Translations under genes and position numbers: made by a program
Part shown: piece after piece, positions 18,301-25,606 of the stretch
Numbering within the stretch: position 1 is the first letter of the stretch
Layout of the letters: the number at the start of each line of letters is the position of its first letter
Notes under the pieces: generated by a model
Seen by the model: the letters and a program-made list of their open reading frames with translations, nothing else
Database searches by the model: none
Told to the model about the DNA's origin: nothing
DNA from: Candidatus Latescibacterota bacterium
GTDB lineage: Bacteria; Latescibacterota; UBA2968; UBA8231
Reading direction: 5' to 3'
Assembly (NCBI GenBank): GCA_022820485.1
Contig: JAJEFJ010000034.1
Span: 49,324-113,323, forward strand
Length of the DNA stretch: 64,000 nucleotides

Positions 18301-18863
18301 CGCAGGTAAACGCGAGTTTCGAGACCTCGGAGGCCAGCGAGGGCGAGGGCAGTCTCGCGCCCGGTCACCTGCTCTCTGAGGAGACCAAGACCGAGTTTAG
18401 GGCGTCGTGGAATGGCCGTTGGCGCTGGGGACCGACCACGACCATCGAGCGCGTGCTCTCCACCTCGGAAAGCCGCGATTTTGAACCAACCGCCGGAGAG
18501 AACAGCGGCGAGCAGCCCTTGCGCGGCACTCGCGACCGAGAGCAGGTGACCACCACCTTCAAGATCACCCATAATCTCAAGCCGCGGCGACTGCCCCTAA
18601 TAGGCCGGCTCAAAAGCGACGTCACTCTCAACTTAGAACAGAAGTTTGAAGGAGAAATCCGCTCCATCGCCACCGGCGACGAAGAGCGCGTCCCCAATGG
18701 CAAAGAAAACCGCTGGCGCACTCAGTTGTCCATGACCTACAATTTCAGCACGAATTTCCGCGGCGAAGGGCGAATTCGCATCGAAAACAACAAAGACCAC
18801 CTCAGAGATAAGACGCGAAAAATCCGCGAAGTGCGGCTTTCGGGCACGTTCTTCCTCCGCTAA
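12360..18863 (+). CDS. sprA: SprA-family outer-membrane translocon of type IX secretion
   Basis: A 2167-residue secreted protein beginning with GTG and a signal peptide (about residues 1-33, ending VVVRA). Family landmarks are the early LGIEQESDFTVEGKVGELIN segment, the QDTQNFGSA region, GYIDDFEDSERPISL near residue 800, and a C-terminal half of alternating aromatic beta-strands consistent with a giant beta-barrel. In Bacteroidota SprA (Sov) forms the outer-membrane pore of the type IX system that exports adhesins and hydrolases. Length is close to known SprA (about 2300-2400). A highly charged Lys/Glu/Gln/Ala-rich insert at about 1760-1845 interrupts the barrel portion. Other T9SS components are not in the window, so system completeness is unknown. 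Confidence 0.85.
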   Translation: MNLEVFLRFSRQAFSSWLCVCLLAVVVRAEPKLHFEPLYGPLSQRFAVPSQAAFGTGQPLLPAPDRALISYQATVDSLGMAHYGRRVSGFTEGPTVAVALDHYLRMEYQARHRQLWHQQIRRDFRSTASGQRQRRGSRFEWTVPFSAPKPLRRFIGDEGPSLALNGSRTIIVSGKSEWTDGEVQTSFGRSSKFPSLGIEQESDFTVEGKVGELINIRINQDTQNFGSAIGSGLGDQLSNQIKLDYEGEEDSIFQEIQAGNTTLELPNTRFVGFRQKNKGLFGIRAKGHVGPLAFTTVASHEKSKSNRQTFKGGAAIDTLQLRDYQYIRNTYFFLHEFYRAHLADFRSLLAGVPFGAENFVDISRLEVYINDFNTRNDAELFAKPGVAWVDPSDSLSTIECFDAAGNRLRNSGCFEEGTWHRLDPDDDYSVVAEAGYIILNRPVSAPYAMAVHFKTNAPDFDGTLQQETARLTAGAESDSLYLKLIKARNPRPGFPTWNLEWKNVYRIASGFSTGRRFDPKTLQVDIAKEVPGQEDQLSQQGRSYLQILGLDERGKDPGSAPDRVIDADYIGLDDIRGHLIFPDQRPFDPRANKYRGLLDEPVPAIYDEQQQRTQIEASRYKILVRAASSEQRIRLGGIFGGVRPETVEVQLNGRPLTRDTDYRVDYTGSVTFIGSVAQEVADPGADLEISFESEDVFNIGSQQKTLLGLRTEYEFWGGDGRVGSTMIYNNERSSDRRVRVGNEPTRTVIWNLDLRARREVPVLTRVVDMLPLVKTAVPSEVTLDAEIAQSRPNLNTKGRGYIDDFEDSERPISLVVNRTRWTPASAPVGARFGAENRTHFIWYNPYNGVLRTDIWPNQEEQIEAQNRRTDILALELLPRLEAPESWGGVSLAFSTVNDLSESKFLEIWVRGQEGTLHVNLGDQINEDYIANGRLDTEDEPFPGQAAGDGLVEREEDVGIDGRNDEAELNFYLRLQDAAFDTTRSLAERQQAFAALYPDPDPLRPNRSPDDPEGDNWKYDHQRNKNDYSHINGTENNKKDVESGDRPDTEDLNGNGVLDRRNNYYHYEIDLSSIHYEVAGTENKGWRQLRVPLFGPHVERVGLPDSTRIEYARLMLSSEPRSDVADTVRAEIALVEIVGNKWQEDEVVRLDDRFPLGDREALDVTVIGTDKSQSYRPPPGVKIRRNVQSRTREREQSLVLAYENLEPGHQMSATRILPRSANYTSYERLRMYVYGDSSGTIEYAHGDSSDLVLFVRFGVDSTNYYETISPIFPGWSGGRKGWKGNQVDVDLPVISQLKALLQSGQADTTTGEFYYTYRVIDPRGAPLDGKSLIAQRELEALHVAGYDPQVERFSLDQVFARSGLRSGEQAIYRVRGNPSMQSIKQLSIGLRNRAANRAYSGRIFLDELRLDEARNDPGLAAYAQLNTKLADFANLGGNVLWRQENFRSFTGQGGNSTDREAALSVSTNAQKLLPSSWGFLIPVKVNVSRSTSLPRFGPGSDVELTAEEKLAQQAVRSKEFYDVSISRRQGKNFFLRWTLDQMNLRLSHSREHSSDPVRPINEREAQTMNFNYSMPLPKPELRIMRWLPEFMPTGWTRMEFRPLPTSLTYAVNGSRRTSRLLRRGDDEPTAQEDFTLVETYASKLNPLSGLSANYNLKIDRDLRKKFVPDKRSFGREVGRRQTADLGFSLRLISWLDQNYTFKANYEEQNDPAQRRGVAPIDSISGLPFNTLEIRNQNDLSARLNFKIPTLLKNLGQSPGQSRKAQQRDDRDRNRNRSRNRNINEDAPTSKESQAEQKKNQAEDAQRKAEQEQSKAEQEKDQAKEEQSKADRKKNQAEEEPTKAEPPRGPNILRRLAGWTGRLVEPVNASWRRNTNSRRFNLLQRPSLSYQLGLEDTLRVRQVTQGLTHQDNWSHTSSFEAGSGMRLPFGISVKVNSREQTTERSGASQQRLRLRNERTYPRVSLSWGRADRIPLIKRVINSAQVNASFETSEASEGEGSLAPGHLLSEETKTEFRASWNGRWRWGPTTTIERVLSTSESRDFEPTAGENSGEQPLRGTRDREQVTTTFKITHNLKPRRLPLIGRLKSDVTLNLEQKFEGEIRSIATGDEERVPNGKENRWRTQLSMTYNFSTNFRGEGRIRIENNKDHLRDKTRKIREVRLSGTFFLR

Positions 18864-18898
18864 AGCATATTGCCCGACGCGGCTGTGGGAGGTATTAT

Positions 18899-19264
18899 TT
18901 GTTCAATCAACGCGAGCAACGTGCGCTCATCGGCCTGACAGCGGCCTTGCTCATCGGGATGCTCGTCGCCATTGGCGATTGGTATCGCCCCTCGCAGTCA
19001 GAGGAATTTAGCGTCGTGCCGCGCGCAGTCGCTCCGCCGCCACCGCGCCAAGTGATAGCAGCCGAGCAGGGGCCGCTATCGCTCAATTCGGCTACGGTAG
19101 AAGAGTTAGTTGCCCTGCCGGCAATCGGCCCTAAGATCGCCGCGCGGATCGTCGCCTTTCGCCGCGAGCACGGCCCTTTTGCACGGCTGGAGCAACTAAC
19201 CGAAGTCAATGGCATCGGCGCGAAGACGCTAGCAAAGCTCCGTCCTTTGCTCACAGTGGAGTAG
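18899..19264 (+). CDS. ComEA-like helix-hairpin-helix protein
   Basis: A 121-residue protein with a TTG start preceded by GGGAGG. It has one N-terminal transmembrane helix (about 9-24), a Pro-rich linker, and a C-terminal tandem helix-hairpin-helix region (residues 61-118) with LNSATVEELVALPAIGPKIA and TEVNGIGAKTLAKL. This is the ComEA layout, a membrane-anchored DNA-binding protein used in DNA uptake. dprA lies further downstream on the same strand, which fits a competence role. HhH proteins of this size also occur outside competence. Confidence 0.75.
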   Translation: MFNQREQRALIGLTAALLIGMLVAIGDWYRPSQSEEFSVVPRAVAPPPPRQVIAAEQGPLSLNSATVEELVALPAIGPKIAARIVAFRREHGPFARLEQLTEVNGIGAKTLAKLRPLLTVE

Positions 19265-19287
19265 AGACCACTTTGTAAAAGAAGGGG

Positions 19288-20181
19288 TTGGGATTGTTTG
19301 GACTTGGCAGGACAAAGGCCACCGGGATTCACATCAGCGGCCAGACCATGCGCATCGCCGCCCTAGACGCTGACCGCGCTGGCATCCGGCCGCTAGTCTT
19401 GACCGCCGAAGAGTTGGAGCGCCCCTTCAACCCGGTGTCCCTAGGCGACGAGCAGCAGCGACAAGAGCTAGCCACCAAGTTAGCCGCGCTCGCGGCGACT
19501 TATAACTTCGACTATAGCACGGCCTGTTTCGCGCTAGACCGACGCTTGGGTCTCGTTCAGCGCCGGCCCCTCGTAGCGAGGACTGAGCGCGAAAACTGCC
19601 AACAACTCTTGTGGGAAGCCGGGCAGTTCTTGACCGAAGACGCGAAAGCGTTTAGCTGCGATTTTGTGCTGACCTCGCAGTGGGGCTTTGTGGTGGCGGC
19701 GCGCCACCGCGCACTCGATGGCTACCGCGCCCTAGGCAAGGCTGCAGCGGTCGGTCGGCTCGATGTGGATCTAGTGCCTTTTGCCCTGTACAACGCCAGC
19801 GAATGCGCCAATCTGCTCGCCGAAGATACATTCTCGCTGCTGCTCTACGCAGACGTGAGCGAGGCTTGGCTCCTGCTAATAGAGGAAGGCGAACTGTGCG
19901 CAGTGACTAGTTGCTGCTGGGAGCAAGAGGATGACGCGCCCGCAGCCTTAGAAGGCGCAGTGCGCAAGCTGCTAAGAGCGGGCGACAACGGCCTCCAACG
20001 CCTGTGGGGGGCCGGCTTCGTCTATTGGAGCGAGGGGTTAGCCGCGCATTTGGGGGTGCCGCATTCAATCCTCGACCCACTCGCCGCGGTCAAACCCAAG
20101 CTGCTCGGCAGCACCCCGCCCGCGCAGCGATCCGAGTATGCCATTGCCGTTGGGCTAGCTCAGCGGGGGTTGGCGCGATGA
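19288..20181 (+). CDS. PilM-like actin-fold protein
   Basis: A 297-residue soluble protein with a TTG start after GAAGGGG. Its N-terminal segment KATGIHISGQTMRIAALDADR resembles the first phosphate-binding loop of PilM/FtsA-type actin-like proteins, and the body has alternating strand-helix character. It overlaps by 4 nt (ATGA) a gene for a single-pass membrane protein, which is the PilM-PilN arrangement of type IV pilus and type II secretion systems. Sequence support is modest, so PilM-like is a structural guess. Confidence 0.45.
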   Translation: MGLFGLGRTKATGIHISGQTMRIAALDADRAGIRPLVLTAEELERPFNPVSLGDEQQRQELATKLAALAATYNFDYSTACFALDRRLGLVQRRPLVARTERENCQQLLWEAGQFLTEDAKAFSCDFVLTSQWGFVVAARHRALDGYRALGKAAAVGRLDVDLVPFALYNASECANLLAEDTFSLLLYADVSEAWLLLIEEGELCAVTSCCWEQEDDAPAALEGAVRKLLRAGDNGLQRLWGAGFVYWSEGLAAHLGVPHSILDPLAAVKPKLLGSTPPAQRSEYAIAVGLAQRGLAR

Positions 20182-21137
20182 TCCGCGTCGAGCTGCTCAG
20201 TCGCCAAGGGCGGTCACCTTGGGCCAAAGCCTTGCTTGCGGTGCTAGTCGTCTGTGGCGGACTATACGGCATCCACCACTTCTTCCCCGCGCTGACGGGG
20301 CCGATTTTTAGCGCGAGTTCCTCCCTCATTGCCGCAGCGCAGCAAGAAATCGCACCACAGCGAGAGACCACTCCAAGCCCCGAAGAGGCTATCTCTAGCC
20401 CCGTGCAAGAAACCGCCCCCAAGCCCGCGACCCAGCAAGAGGTCGCCCGCAGTGCTACGGCGCACCAAGAGGCGACTCCGAGTCCTGAGCCAGAGACCTC
20501 GTCAAGCCCCGTGGTCCAGCGAGAAACAACACCCCGTCCCGACCCAACAACATCCCAAACCCCTGTTCCCCTAGCCTGCCACCAAGTCATGCGGATTGAC
20601 GAACAGGTTCCCACCGGGATTCGCGTCGCGTCGCTGAATTGCAACTCAATCGGAGAATACTGGCTGGAGGGGACCAGCCCCTCGTACAAAGCGCTGCGCG
20701 AGTTTCGGCTTCGCTTGCAGGCGTTGCCATCGCGGGTATCGTTTTCGACTTGGTGGGAGGAGCGCACGCTGCGCTTTTCATTCCAAGGCCGCTTTGCCGA
20801 GCGGGATACCCCGCCACTGACGGTCCTCTCGTCCGACCAAGCGGAGCAATTCTTCGGCAAGTTGGCCCGCTGGGCCGGCGCGAGTGGTCTAGACAGCCTC
20901 TCGATCGAAGAGCCCACCCATAGGGTCTTGTCGGCGGCGCGCACGCACCAACGGCAAAAATTGCGGGGCCTTGGCTCCCCTCAGCAGATCAACGCCTTCT
21001 TGCAGCAATTGCAACAGGCCGAAGAAGTCGCGACCCTCGGCGAGGTTTTGCTCATGCCCGTCACCAGCGACGAGCGCGGCTGGGTGCAAGCGCGGCTCTA
21101 TGCGGCCGTGGACCTCTTAGTAGAAGCCTCCGAATGA
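20178..21137 (+). CDS. Single-pass membrane protein with Pro/Glu/Thr repeats, PilN/GspL-like position
   Basis: A 319-residue protein whose ATG overlaps the stop of the PilM-like gene. A cytoplasmic N-terminus of about 15 residues is followed by one transmembrane helix (about 17-37). Next comes a low-complexity region of imperfect repeats such as QETAPKP, QEVARSA and QEATPSP (about 55-130), then a folded alpha/beta domain. Topology and linkage resemble PilN or GspL/GspM platform proteins, but no motif proves it. The repeat linker looks like a periplasm-spanning or cell-wall-crossing tether. It is translationally coupled to coaD. Confidence 0.5.
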   Translation: MIRVELLSRQGRSPWAKALLAVLVVCGGLYGIHHFFPALTGPIFSASSSLIAAAQQEIAPQRETTPSPEEAISSPVQETAPKPATQQEVARSATAHQEATPSPEPETSSSPVVQRETTPRPDPTTSQTPVPLACHQVMRIDEQVPTGIRVASLNCNSIGEYWLEGTSPSYKALREFRLRLQALPSRVSFSTWWEERTLRFSFQGRFAERDTPPLTVLSSDQAEQFFGKLARWAGASGLDSLSIEEPTHRVLSAARTHQRQKLRGLGSPQQINAFLQQLQQAEEVATLGEVLLMPVTSDERGWVQARLYAAVDLLVEASE

Positions 21138-21625
21138 ACAACGCAGACGCGGCCATCTATCCCGGCAGCTTCGATCCCATCACCTTTGGCCACCTAAACA
21201 TCCTAGAGCGGGCCTTGGGCATCTTCTCCCAAGTCACCCTGCTGGTGGCGATCAATCCCAACAAAAAGCCGCTCTTTTCGCTGGCGGAGAGCCGGGCGAT
21301 GATCTCCGAGGCCATTAGCGACTGGCCCCAAGCCAAGGTCGACTTCCACGACGGCCTGACCGTTGACTATGCGCGGCAGCACAACATCCGCACGGCCGTG
21401 CGGGGCTTGCGGGCGGTGACCGACTTTGAGCACGAGTTTGCCATGGCCTTGACCAACCGCTCGCTGTGGCCAGAATTCGACACAGTCTTTCTAATGACTA
21501 AGGCCGAGTACATGTATCTCAGTTCGTCGGTCGTGCGCCAAGTGGCGCAAATGGGCGGGCAATTGAACCAGTTCGTGCCGCCTTGTATCGAGCGACGCCT
21601 GCGGGAGAAATTCCACAATGCCTGA
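21134..21625 (+). CDS. coaD: Phosphopantetheine adenylyltransferase
   Basis: A 163-residue enzyme of the CoA pathway converting 4'-phosphopantetheine and ATP to dephospho-CoA. The nucleotidyltransferase motif GSFDPITFGH is at residues 11-20, followed by AVRGLRAVTDFEHEFAMALTNR and the C-terminal YMYLSSSVVRQVAQMGG segment. All match CoaD at full length. Its ATG overlaps the previous stop (ATGA), and its own end overlaps dprA by 8 nt. Confidence 0.96.
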   Translation: MNNADAAIYPGSFDPITFGHLNILERALGIFSQVTLLVAINPNKKPLFSLAESRAMISEAISDWPQAKVDFHDGLTVDYARQHNIRTAVRGLRAVTDFEHEFAMALTNRSLWPEFDTVFLMTKAEYMYLSSSVVRQVAQMGGQLNQFVPPCIERRLREKFHNA

Positions 21626-22694
21626 GTCTCAACGCGAAGTGCAGGCGCTCCTCGCGCTGAACCAAGCCGAGCGGCCCAAGCGCGTGCGGCGCTTGCTCAC
21701 CCACTTTGGCTCGGCGCAAGAAGCCCTTGCCGCCGCAAATTGGACGGCGGCAGTAGGCTCCCGTGCGCCCGAGCAGCGTCCGACGCAGGCCGACTTCGCT
21801 TGGGCCGCCGAGCAATGGCAACGGCTCTGCGCGGCCGGCGGTCGCTGTCTGGCCCCAGCAGACGCGGACTATCCTCCATTACTGGGCCAAATCGCCGCGC
21901 CGCCCCCCGTGCTGTTTGCGCTGGGGCCGGACGACTTGGTCCCGCCCACCATAGCCATCGTCGGCTCGCGCAAGGCCTCGGACAGTGGCAAGCTGATCGC
22001 TGCCGAACTAGCCCGCGGGCTAGTGGCCCAAGGCATCTGCATCGTCAGCGGCATGGCTTTCGGCATCGACGCAGCCGCCCACGAAGCCGCGCTCGCGGCC
22101 GGGGGACGCACCATCGCCGTGTTGGGCTGCGGGGCCGACGTGCCCTATCCCCGCACCCACATCCCGCTCTACCGCCAAATCCGCGAACGGGGAGCCATCG
22201 TCTCCGAGTTTGCTTGGGGGGCACAGCCAGAGCGGGGGGCCTTCCCGCGCCGCAACCGCATAATCAGCGGGCTGAGCTTGGGAGTAGTCATCGTCGAGGC
22301 TCCGCAAAAGAGCGGCGCACTGATTACGGTCCAACACGCCTTGGATCAAAACCGCGAGGTTTTCGCCGTGCCCGGAGACGTGCGTTCGGGCCGCAACGCC
22401 GGCTGCCATCAACTCATCAAAGACGGGGCGAAGTTGGTGGAGAATGTAGAAGACGTGCTAGAGGAATTGACTATGTGGGCGGTACCGCGCCCGCAAAGTG
22501 CCCCCGCACCCACTCTGCCTCCAGAGGACGAGAGCGTCTATGCCCTGCTCTCGCGCCAACCGCGGCACATTGACGAACTCGCCCAACACAGCGCCCTCCC
22601 CCCGGCGACCCTACTCGACGTGCTGCTGAGGTTGGAACTCGACGGCCTAGTCGATCAGCTCGCAGGCAAGCGATTTTTGCGACGCGCGGGGTAA
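21618..22694 (+). CDS. dprA: DNA processing protein DprA/Smf
   Basis: A 358-residue protein: an N-terminal helical region, a Rossmann-like DprA core with IAIVGSRKASDSGK, IVSGMAFGIDAAAHEAAL and FAVPGDVRSGRNAGCHQLI, and a C-terminal winged-helix segment (VYALLSRQPRHIDELAQHSAL). DprA binds incoming single-stranded DNA and loads RecA during transformation. The start lies within the coaD 3' end. With the upstream ComEA-like gene this hints at natural competence, though comEC and pilus motors are not seen here. Confidence 0.95.
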   Translation: MPESQREVQALLALNQAERPKRVRRLLTHFGSAQEALAAANWTAAVGSRAPEQRPTQADFAWAAEQWQRLCAAGGRCLAPADADYPPLLGQIAAPPPVLFALGPDDLVPPTIAIVGSRKASDSGKLIAAELARGLVAQGICIVSGMAFGIDAAAHEAALAAGGRTIAVLGCGADVPYPRTHIPLYRQIRERGAIVSEFAWGAQPERGAFPRRNRIISGLSLGVVIVEAPQKSGALITVQHALDQNREVFAVPGDVRSGRNAGCHQLIKDGAKLVENVEDVLEELTMWAVPRPQSAPAPTLPPEDESVYALLSRQPRHIDELAQHSALPPATLLDVLLRLELDGLVDQLAGKRFLRRAG

Positions 22695-22727
22695 TCCGAC
22701 CCAGTCACCGGCACACAGTTCGCGCAG

Positions 22728-22865
22728 CTAGTCGTCCGAGTCCCCGATCTGCAAAGGTTCATCGCGGTGGGATTTGTCTTGGAAGAAAGGTCGCGCCAAA
22801 CGCCACAACACGTACGCTGCGGCGAGCGCGGCAAGGGCGATGGCCACTGGCGTTTGCCAGTCCAC
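22728..22865 (-). CDS. Small FeoB-associated membrane peptide
   Basis: A 45-residue reading frame with a GTG start placed 1 nt downstream of the feoB stop. The N-terminal half is one hydrophobic helix (VAIALAALAAAYVLWRLARP), followed by a polar, acidic tail ending IGDSDD. Small single-helix proteins often end feo operons. This one lacks the cysteines of the usual Cys-rich type. Position, frame and composition support it; the function is unknown. Confidence 0.6.
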   Translation of the reverse strand: MDWQTPVAIALAALAAAYVLWRLARPFFQDKSHRDEPLQIGDSDD

Positions 22866-22866
22866 G

Positions 22867-24999
22867 TCAAAGGCCCCAGGCCGTGCCGACCTGATAGGTC
22901 GCCAAGGCTCCGAAATAAGCGAGGGCCGTCATATAGCCAAAGCTGAACAGAGACCAGCGATAGGAGCCGGTCTCTTTTTTTATGACGACCAAGGTCGATA
23001 GGCACTGGGCGCAGAGGGCAAAGAAGACCATAATCGACAGCGCCACCGCCAAGGTGTAAATCGGGCGGCCATCCGGCCACGTAGCAGCGGCCAAGGTCGC
23101 GCGCAGGCTCTCGGAGCCTTCGTCCTCGCCCGCGCCGAGGCTGTAGATGGTGCCCAAGGCCGAGATGATGACTTCGCGGGCTGGGAAAGAGGCGATAACT
23201 GCCATGCCAATGCGCCAGTCCCATCCCAAAGGACGCACGACCGGCGCGACCCAGTGCCCGGCCTGACCGAGATAGCTGTTTTCCACCAACTCAGCCGCTT
23301 GGTGCTTTTCCAAGGCGTCGAGGGCTGCGGGCGCGACCGCTTGGCGCTCGATTTGGTGGCGCTCGACCACGGCTTCCGAGCGCGGGAAGTACGCCAGCGC
23401 CCACATCGCAATCGTCGTCGCCAAGATGAGGCTGCCTGCGCGGACGACAAAGGCCCGGCTACTGTGGTACACGCGCAGCAACACCGTGCGCAGGTCGGGC
23501 GTCTTGTACGAAGGCAACTCCAGCAGAAAGGGCGGAGGATCGCCCTTGAGCAAGGTCCGCTTAAGCAACCAAGCCATTGGGATGGCGACGAGGGCGCCGA
23601 GGCAATAGAAGGCGAGCAGGGTCAGCGCCTGCAAGCCAATGACCCCACCCAACAGCGAGCGGTCCGGGACAAAGGCCCCAATGAAGAGCACGTACACCGG
23701 CAGGCGCGCCGAGCAACTCATCAGCGGCGCGACCAAGATGGTGGCAAAGCGGTCGCGCCGGTCTTCAATGGTGCGGGTGGCCATAATGCCCGGGACGGCG
23801 CAGGCAAAACTGGACAGCAGGGGCATGAAGGCCGTGCCAGACAACCCCACGCGGGTGAGTAGCCGATCCATCAACAGCGCCGCCCGCGCCATGTAGCCGC
23901 TGTCTTCGAGCAGGGCGATAAAAAAGAACAAAATGGCGATCTGCGGTAGGAAGATGAGCACGCCGCCGACGCCGGCAATGAGGCCATCGACGACAAGGCT
24001 TTGCAGGGCACCGGGGGGAATGAGCGCCGCGGCGCGGGCACCGCAGGCACCAAAGAGTGCGTCAATGCCATCCATCAGTGGCCCCGACCACGTGTAAATG
24101 GCTTCAAACACCAAGACGTTGACCAGCACAAAAATCGCCACGCCGAAGAGGCGGTGCGCGAGAATGCGGTCGGCCCGATCCGAGCGGCGGCTCTCTAGGC
24201 GGCTGGGCTGGTCAATCGCCCGTGCGAGCAGGCCATCGATCCAAGCATAACGGGCGTTGCTTTCCAGCTCGGACAGAGCATCCGCACCGCCCGTGCGCAG
24301 GCCGTGCAAGCGGTCTGCGATGCCATCACCAGCGGACGCCAACAAGCGGCGCTCGGCATAGCCGTCTTCATCAACTAGCGCGCGCAGGGCCTCTACCGAA
24401 GAGAGCGGCCCTGGGACTGCGGCTTGCAACTCGGCCATGGCGCACCGAAGCTGATCGGGCAGTTCCACCCGCTGCGGCTGCGCGGGTGCGGGATCCGCAC
24501 TCAAATCCGCCAACGTGCGCCGCAACTCGGCCAATCCCTGCCGTCGGTGGGCGCAAATGGGCACCACTGGCGCACCAAGTGCCGCAGACAAGGCGCTAGC
24601 GTCGATGCGAATGCCTCGCCGGATAGCTATGTCCCCCATGTTGAGGGCCACGACCAAGGGCAACCCTATTTCCGCAAGTTGAGAAACCAAGTAAAAATTG
24701 CGCCGCAGGTTGCTGGCATCAACGACCGCCAAGATGCCATCTATGGACGGCGCGTCTTGCTGTTGGCCCAAGAGCACGTCAATGGCCAGCATCTCGTCGG
24801 GCGAGTGCGCAGCGAGGCTATAGGCACCGGGCAGATCGATCAGCTCGAGCGCGTCTTCCCCATCCAGCGTCAGGGTCCCCACTTTGTATTCCACCGTGAC
24901 GCCCGGGTAGTTGCCAGAGTGCTGTGCAAGGCCGGTCAGCGCGTTAAAAAGCGTGGTTTTGCCCGTATTGGGATTGCCAATAAGTGCGAGGGTCCGCAC
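22867..24999 (-). CDS. feoB: Ferrous iron transporter FeoB
   Basis: A 710-residue inner-membrane Fe(II) transporter with a GTG start. The N-terminal G domain has GNPNTGKT (8-15), the G3 motif DLPG (55-58) and NMGD as G4. A helical spacer precedes the membrane domain with two gate repeats, including GTAFMPLLSSFACAVPGIMATR and GMAVIASFPAREVIISALGT, whose cysteine and gate residues are typical. It is one operon with feoA upstream and a small membrane peptide downstream. It supplies iron under reducing conditions. Confidence 0.96.
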   Translation of the reverse strand: MRTLALIGNPNTGKTTLFNALTGLAQHSGNYPGVTVEYKVGTLTLDGEDALELIDLPGAYSLAAHSPDEMLAIDVLLGQQQDAPSIDGILAVVDASNLRRNFYLVSQLAEIGLPLVVALNMGDIAIRRGIRIDASALSAALGAPVVPICAHRRQGLAELRRTLADLSADPAPAQPQRVELPDQLRCAMAELQAAVPGPLSSVEALRALVDEDGYAERRLLASAGDGIADRLHGLRTGGADALSELESNARYAWIDGLLARAIDQPSRLESRRSDRADRILAHRLFGVAIFVLVNVLVFEAIYTWSGPLMDGIDALFGACGARAAALIPPGALQSLVVDGLIAGVGGVLIFLPQIAILFFFIALLEDSGYMARAALLMDRLLTRVGLSGTAFMPLLSSFACAVPGIMATRTIEDRRDRFATILVAPLMSCSARLPVYVLFIGAFVPDRSLLGGVIGLQALTLLAFYCLGALVAIPMAWLLKRTLLKGDPPPFLLELPSYKTPDLRTVLLRVYHSSRAFVVRAGSLILATTIAMWALAYFPRSEAVVERHQIERQAVAPAALDALEKHQAAELVENSYLGQAGHWVAPVVRPLGWDWRIGMAVIASFPAREVIISALGTIYSLGAGEDEGSESLRATLAAATWPDGRPIYTLAVALSIMVFFALCAQCLSTLVVIKKETGSYRWSLFSFGYMTALAYFGALATYQVGTAWGL

Positions 25000-25041
25000 G
25001 GAGAGTCTGCTAAGCAGGAAAAACTAGGCTTCGACCTGAGC

Positions 25042-25299
25042 TCAGCCGAAGGGGACGAGGCGGATGGCGGCAGCATCCCTGCGCCGGAGCGCAAGGCGGG
25101 TCTGTCCTATTTGGACGATGATCGCGGTCCCGGAGCGCAAAACGCGCAAGTGCTCGCCGGGCAAAAAGCCCAATTCGCGCAGGCGGGCGGCCAAGCGCGC
25201 CGGGGCCAAAATTTCGGCGACGACAGCTTCGGCGTGCCGCGGCATTTGCGACAAGTCGAGCGGGGTGTCTGAGGGACAGGGGGTTTTGCTACGTTCCAC
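25042..25299 (-). CDS. feoA: FeoA, ferrous iron transport accessory protein
   Basis: An 85-residue SH3-like protein with a GTG start. LRELGFLPGEHLRVLRSG followed by a beta-rich C-terminus (VQIGQTRLALRRRDAAAIRL) matches FeoA. It probably acts with FeoB, whose gene starts 42 nt downstream. The N-terminal 15 residues, with Cys and several Pro, may be an extension; an alternative start would shorten it. Confidence 0.88.
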   Translation of the reverse strand: MERSKTPCPSDTPLDLSQMPRHAEAVVAEILAPARLAARLRELGFLPGEHLRVLRSGTAIIVQIGQTRLALRRRDAAAIRLVPFG

Positions 25300-25606
25300 G
25301 AGATAGCTCCGGCCAGAGAAGGCGGCAATCAGATTAGTTGCGGGAATAAGTGTTTAAGATGCCAATAAGCTGTTCTGTATGCCAAACTTCTGTAAATATA
25401 GTCAATCGGCGAGCAATACGTCAATGGATTTTTCATATTATTTCACTGATGTTACGCAGCTATGGTTATCTGCGGTTTCCTACCGCCCTGCCCGGTGTCA
25501 TTCCCGTGCAAACGGGAATCCAGCCTTGTACGCGATGCGGATTGGGCGCGACGCTGTAGGGGGCGGTTTGCAAACCGCCCCCTACCTACGAAAAAGAGAG
25601 GCAGCC
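25300..25606. other. 307-nt intergenic region with repeat debris, no gene
   Basis: It separates feoA from the next forward gene. It contains a copy of a CATTCCCGTGCAAACGGGAAT-type inverted repeat near 25500-25520 and the palindrome annotated at 25556-25585. A short segment near 25446 (ACTGATGTTACGCAG) is similar in inverted orientation to sequence near 30888. No coding potential was found. Confidence 0.5.
25556..25585. repeat. Perfect 30-nt palindrome (REP-like)
   Basis: GTAGGGGGCGGTTTG is followed directly by its reverse complement. It lies 21 nt before the next start codon. A second palindrome with the same GTAGGGG/CCCCTAC ends but a different centre occurs at 36901, suggesting a dispersed family. 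Confidence 0.75.
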
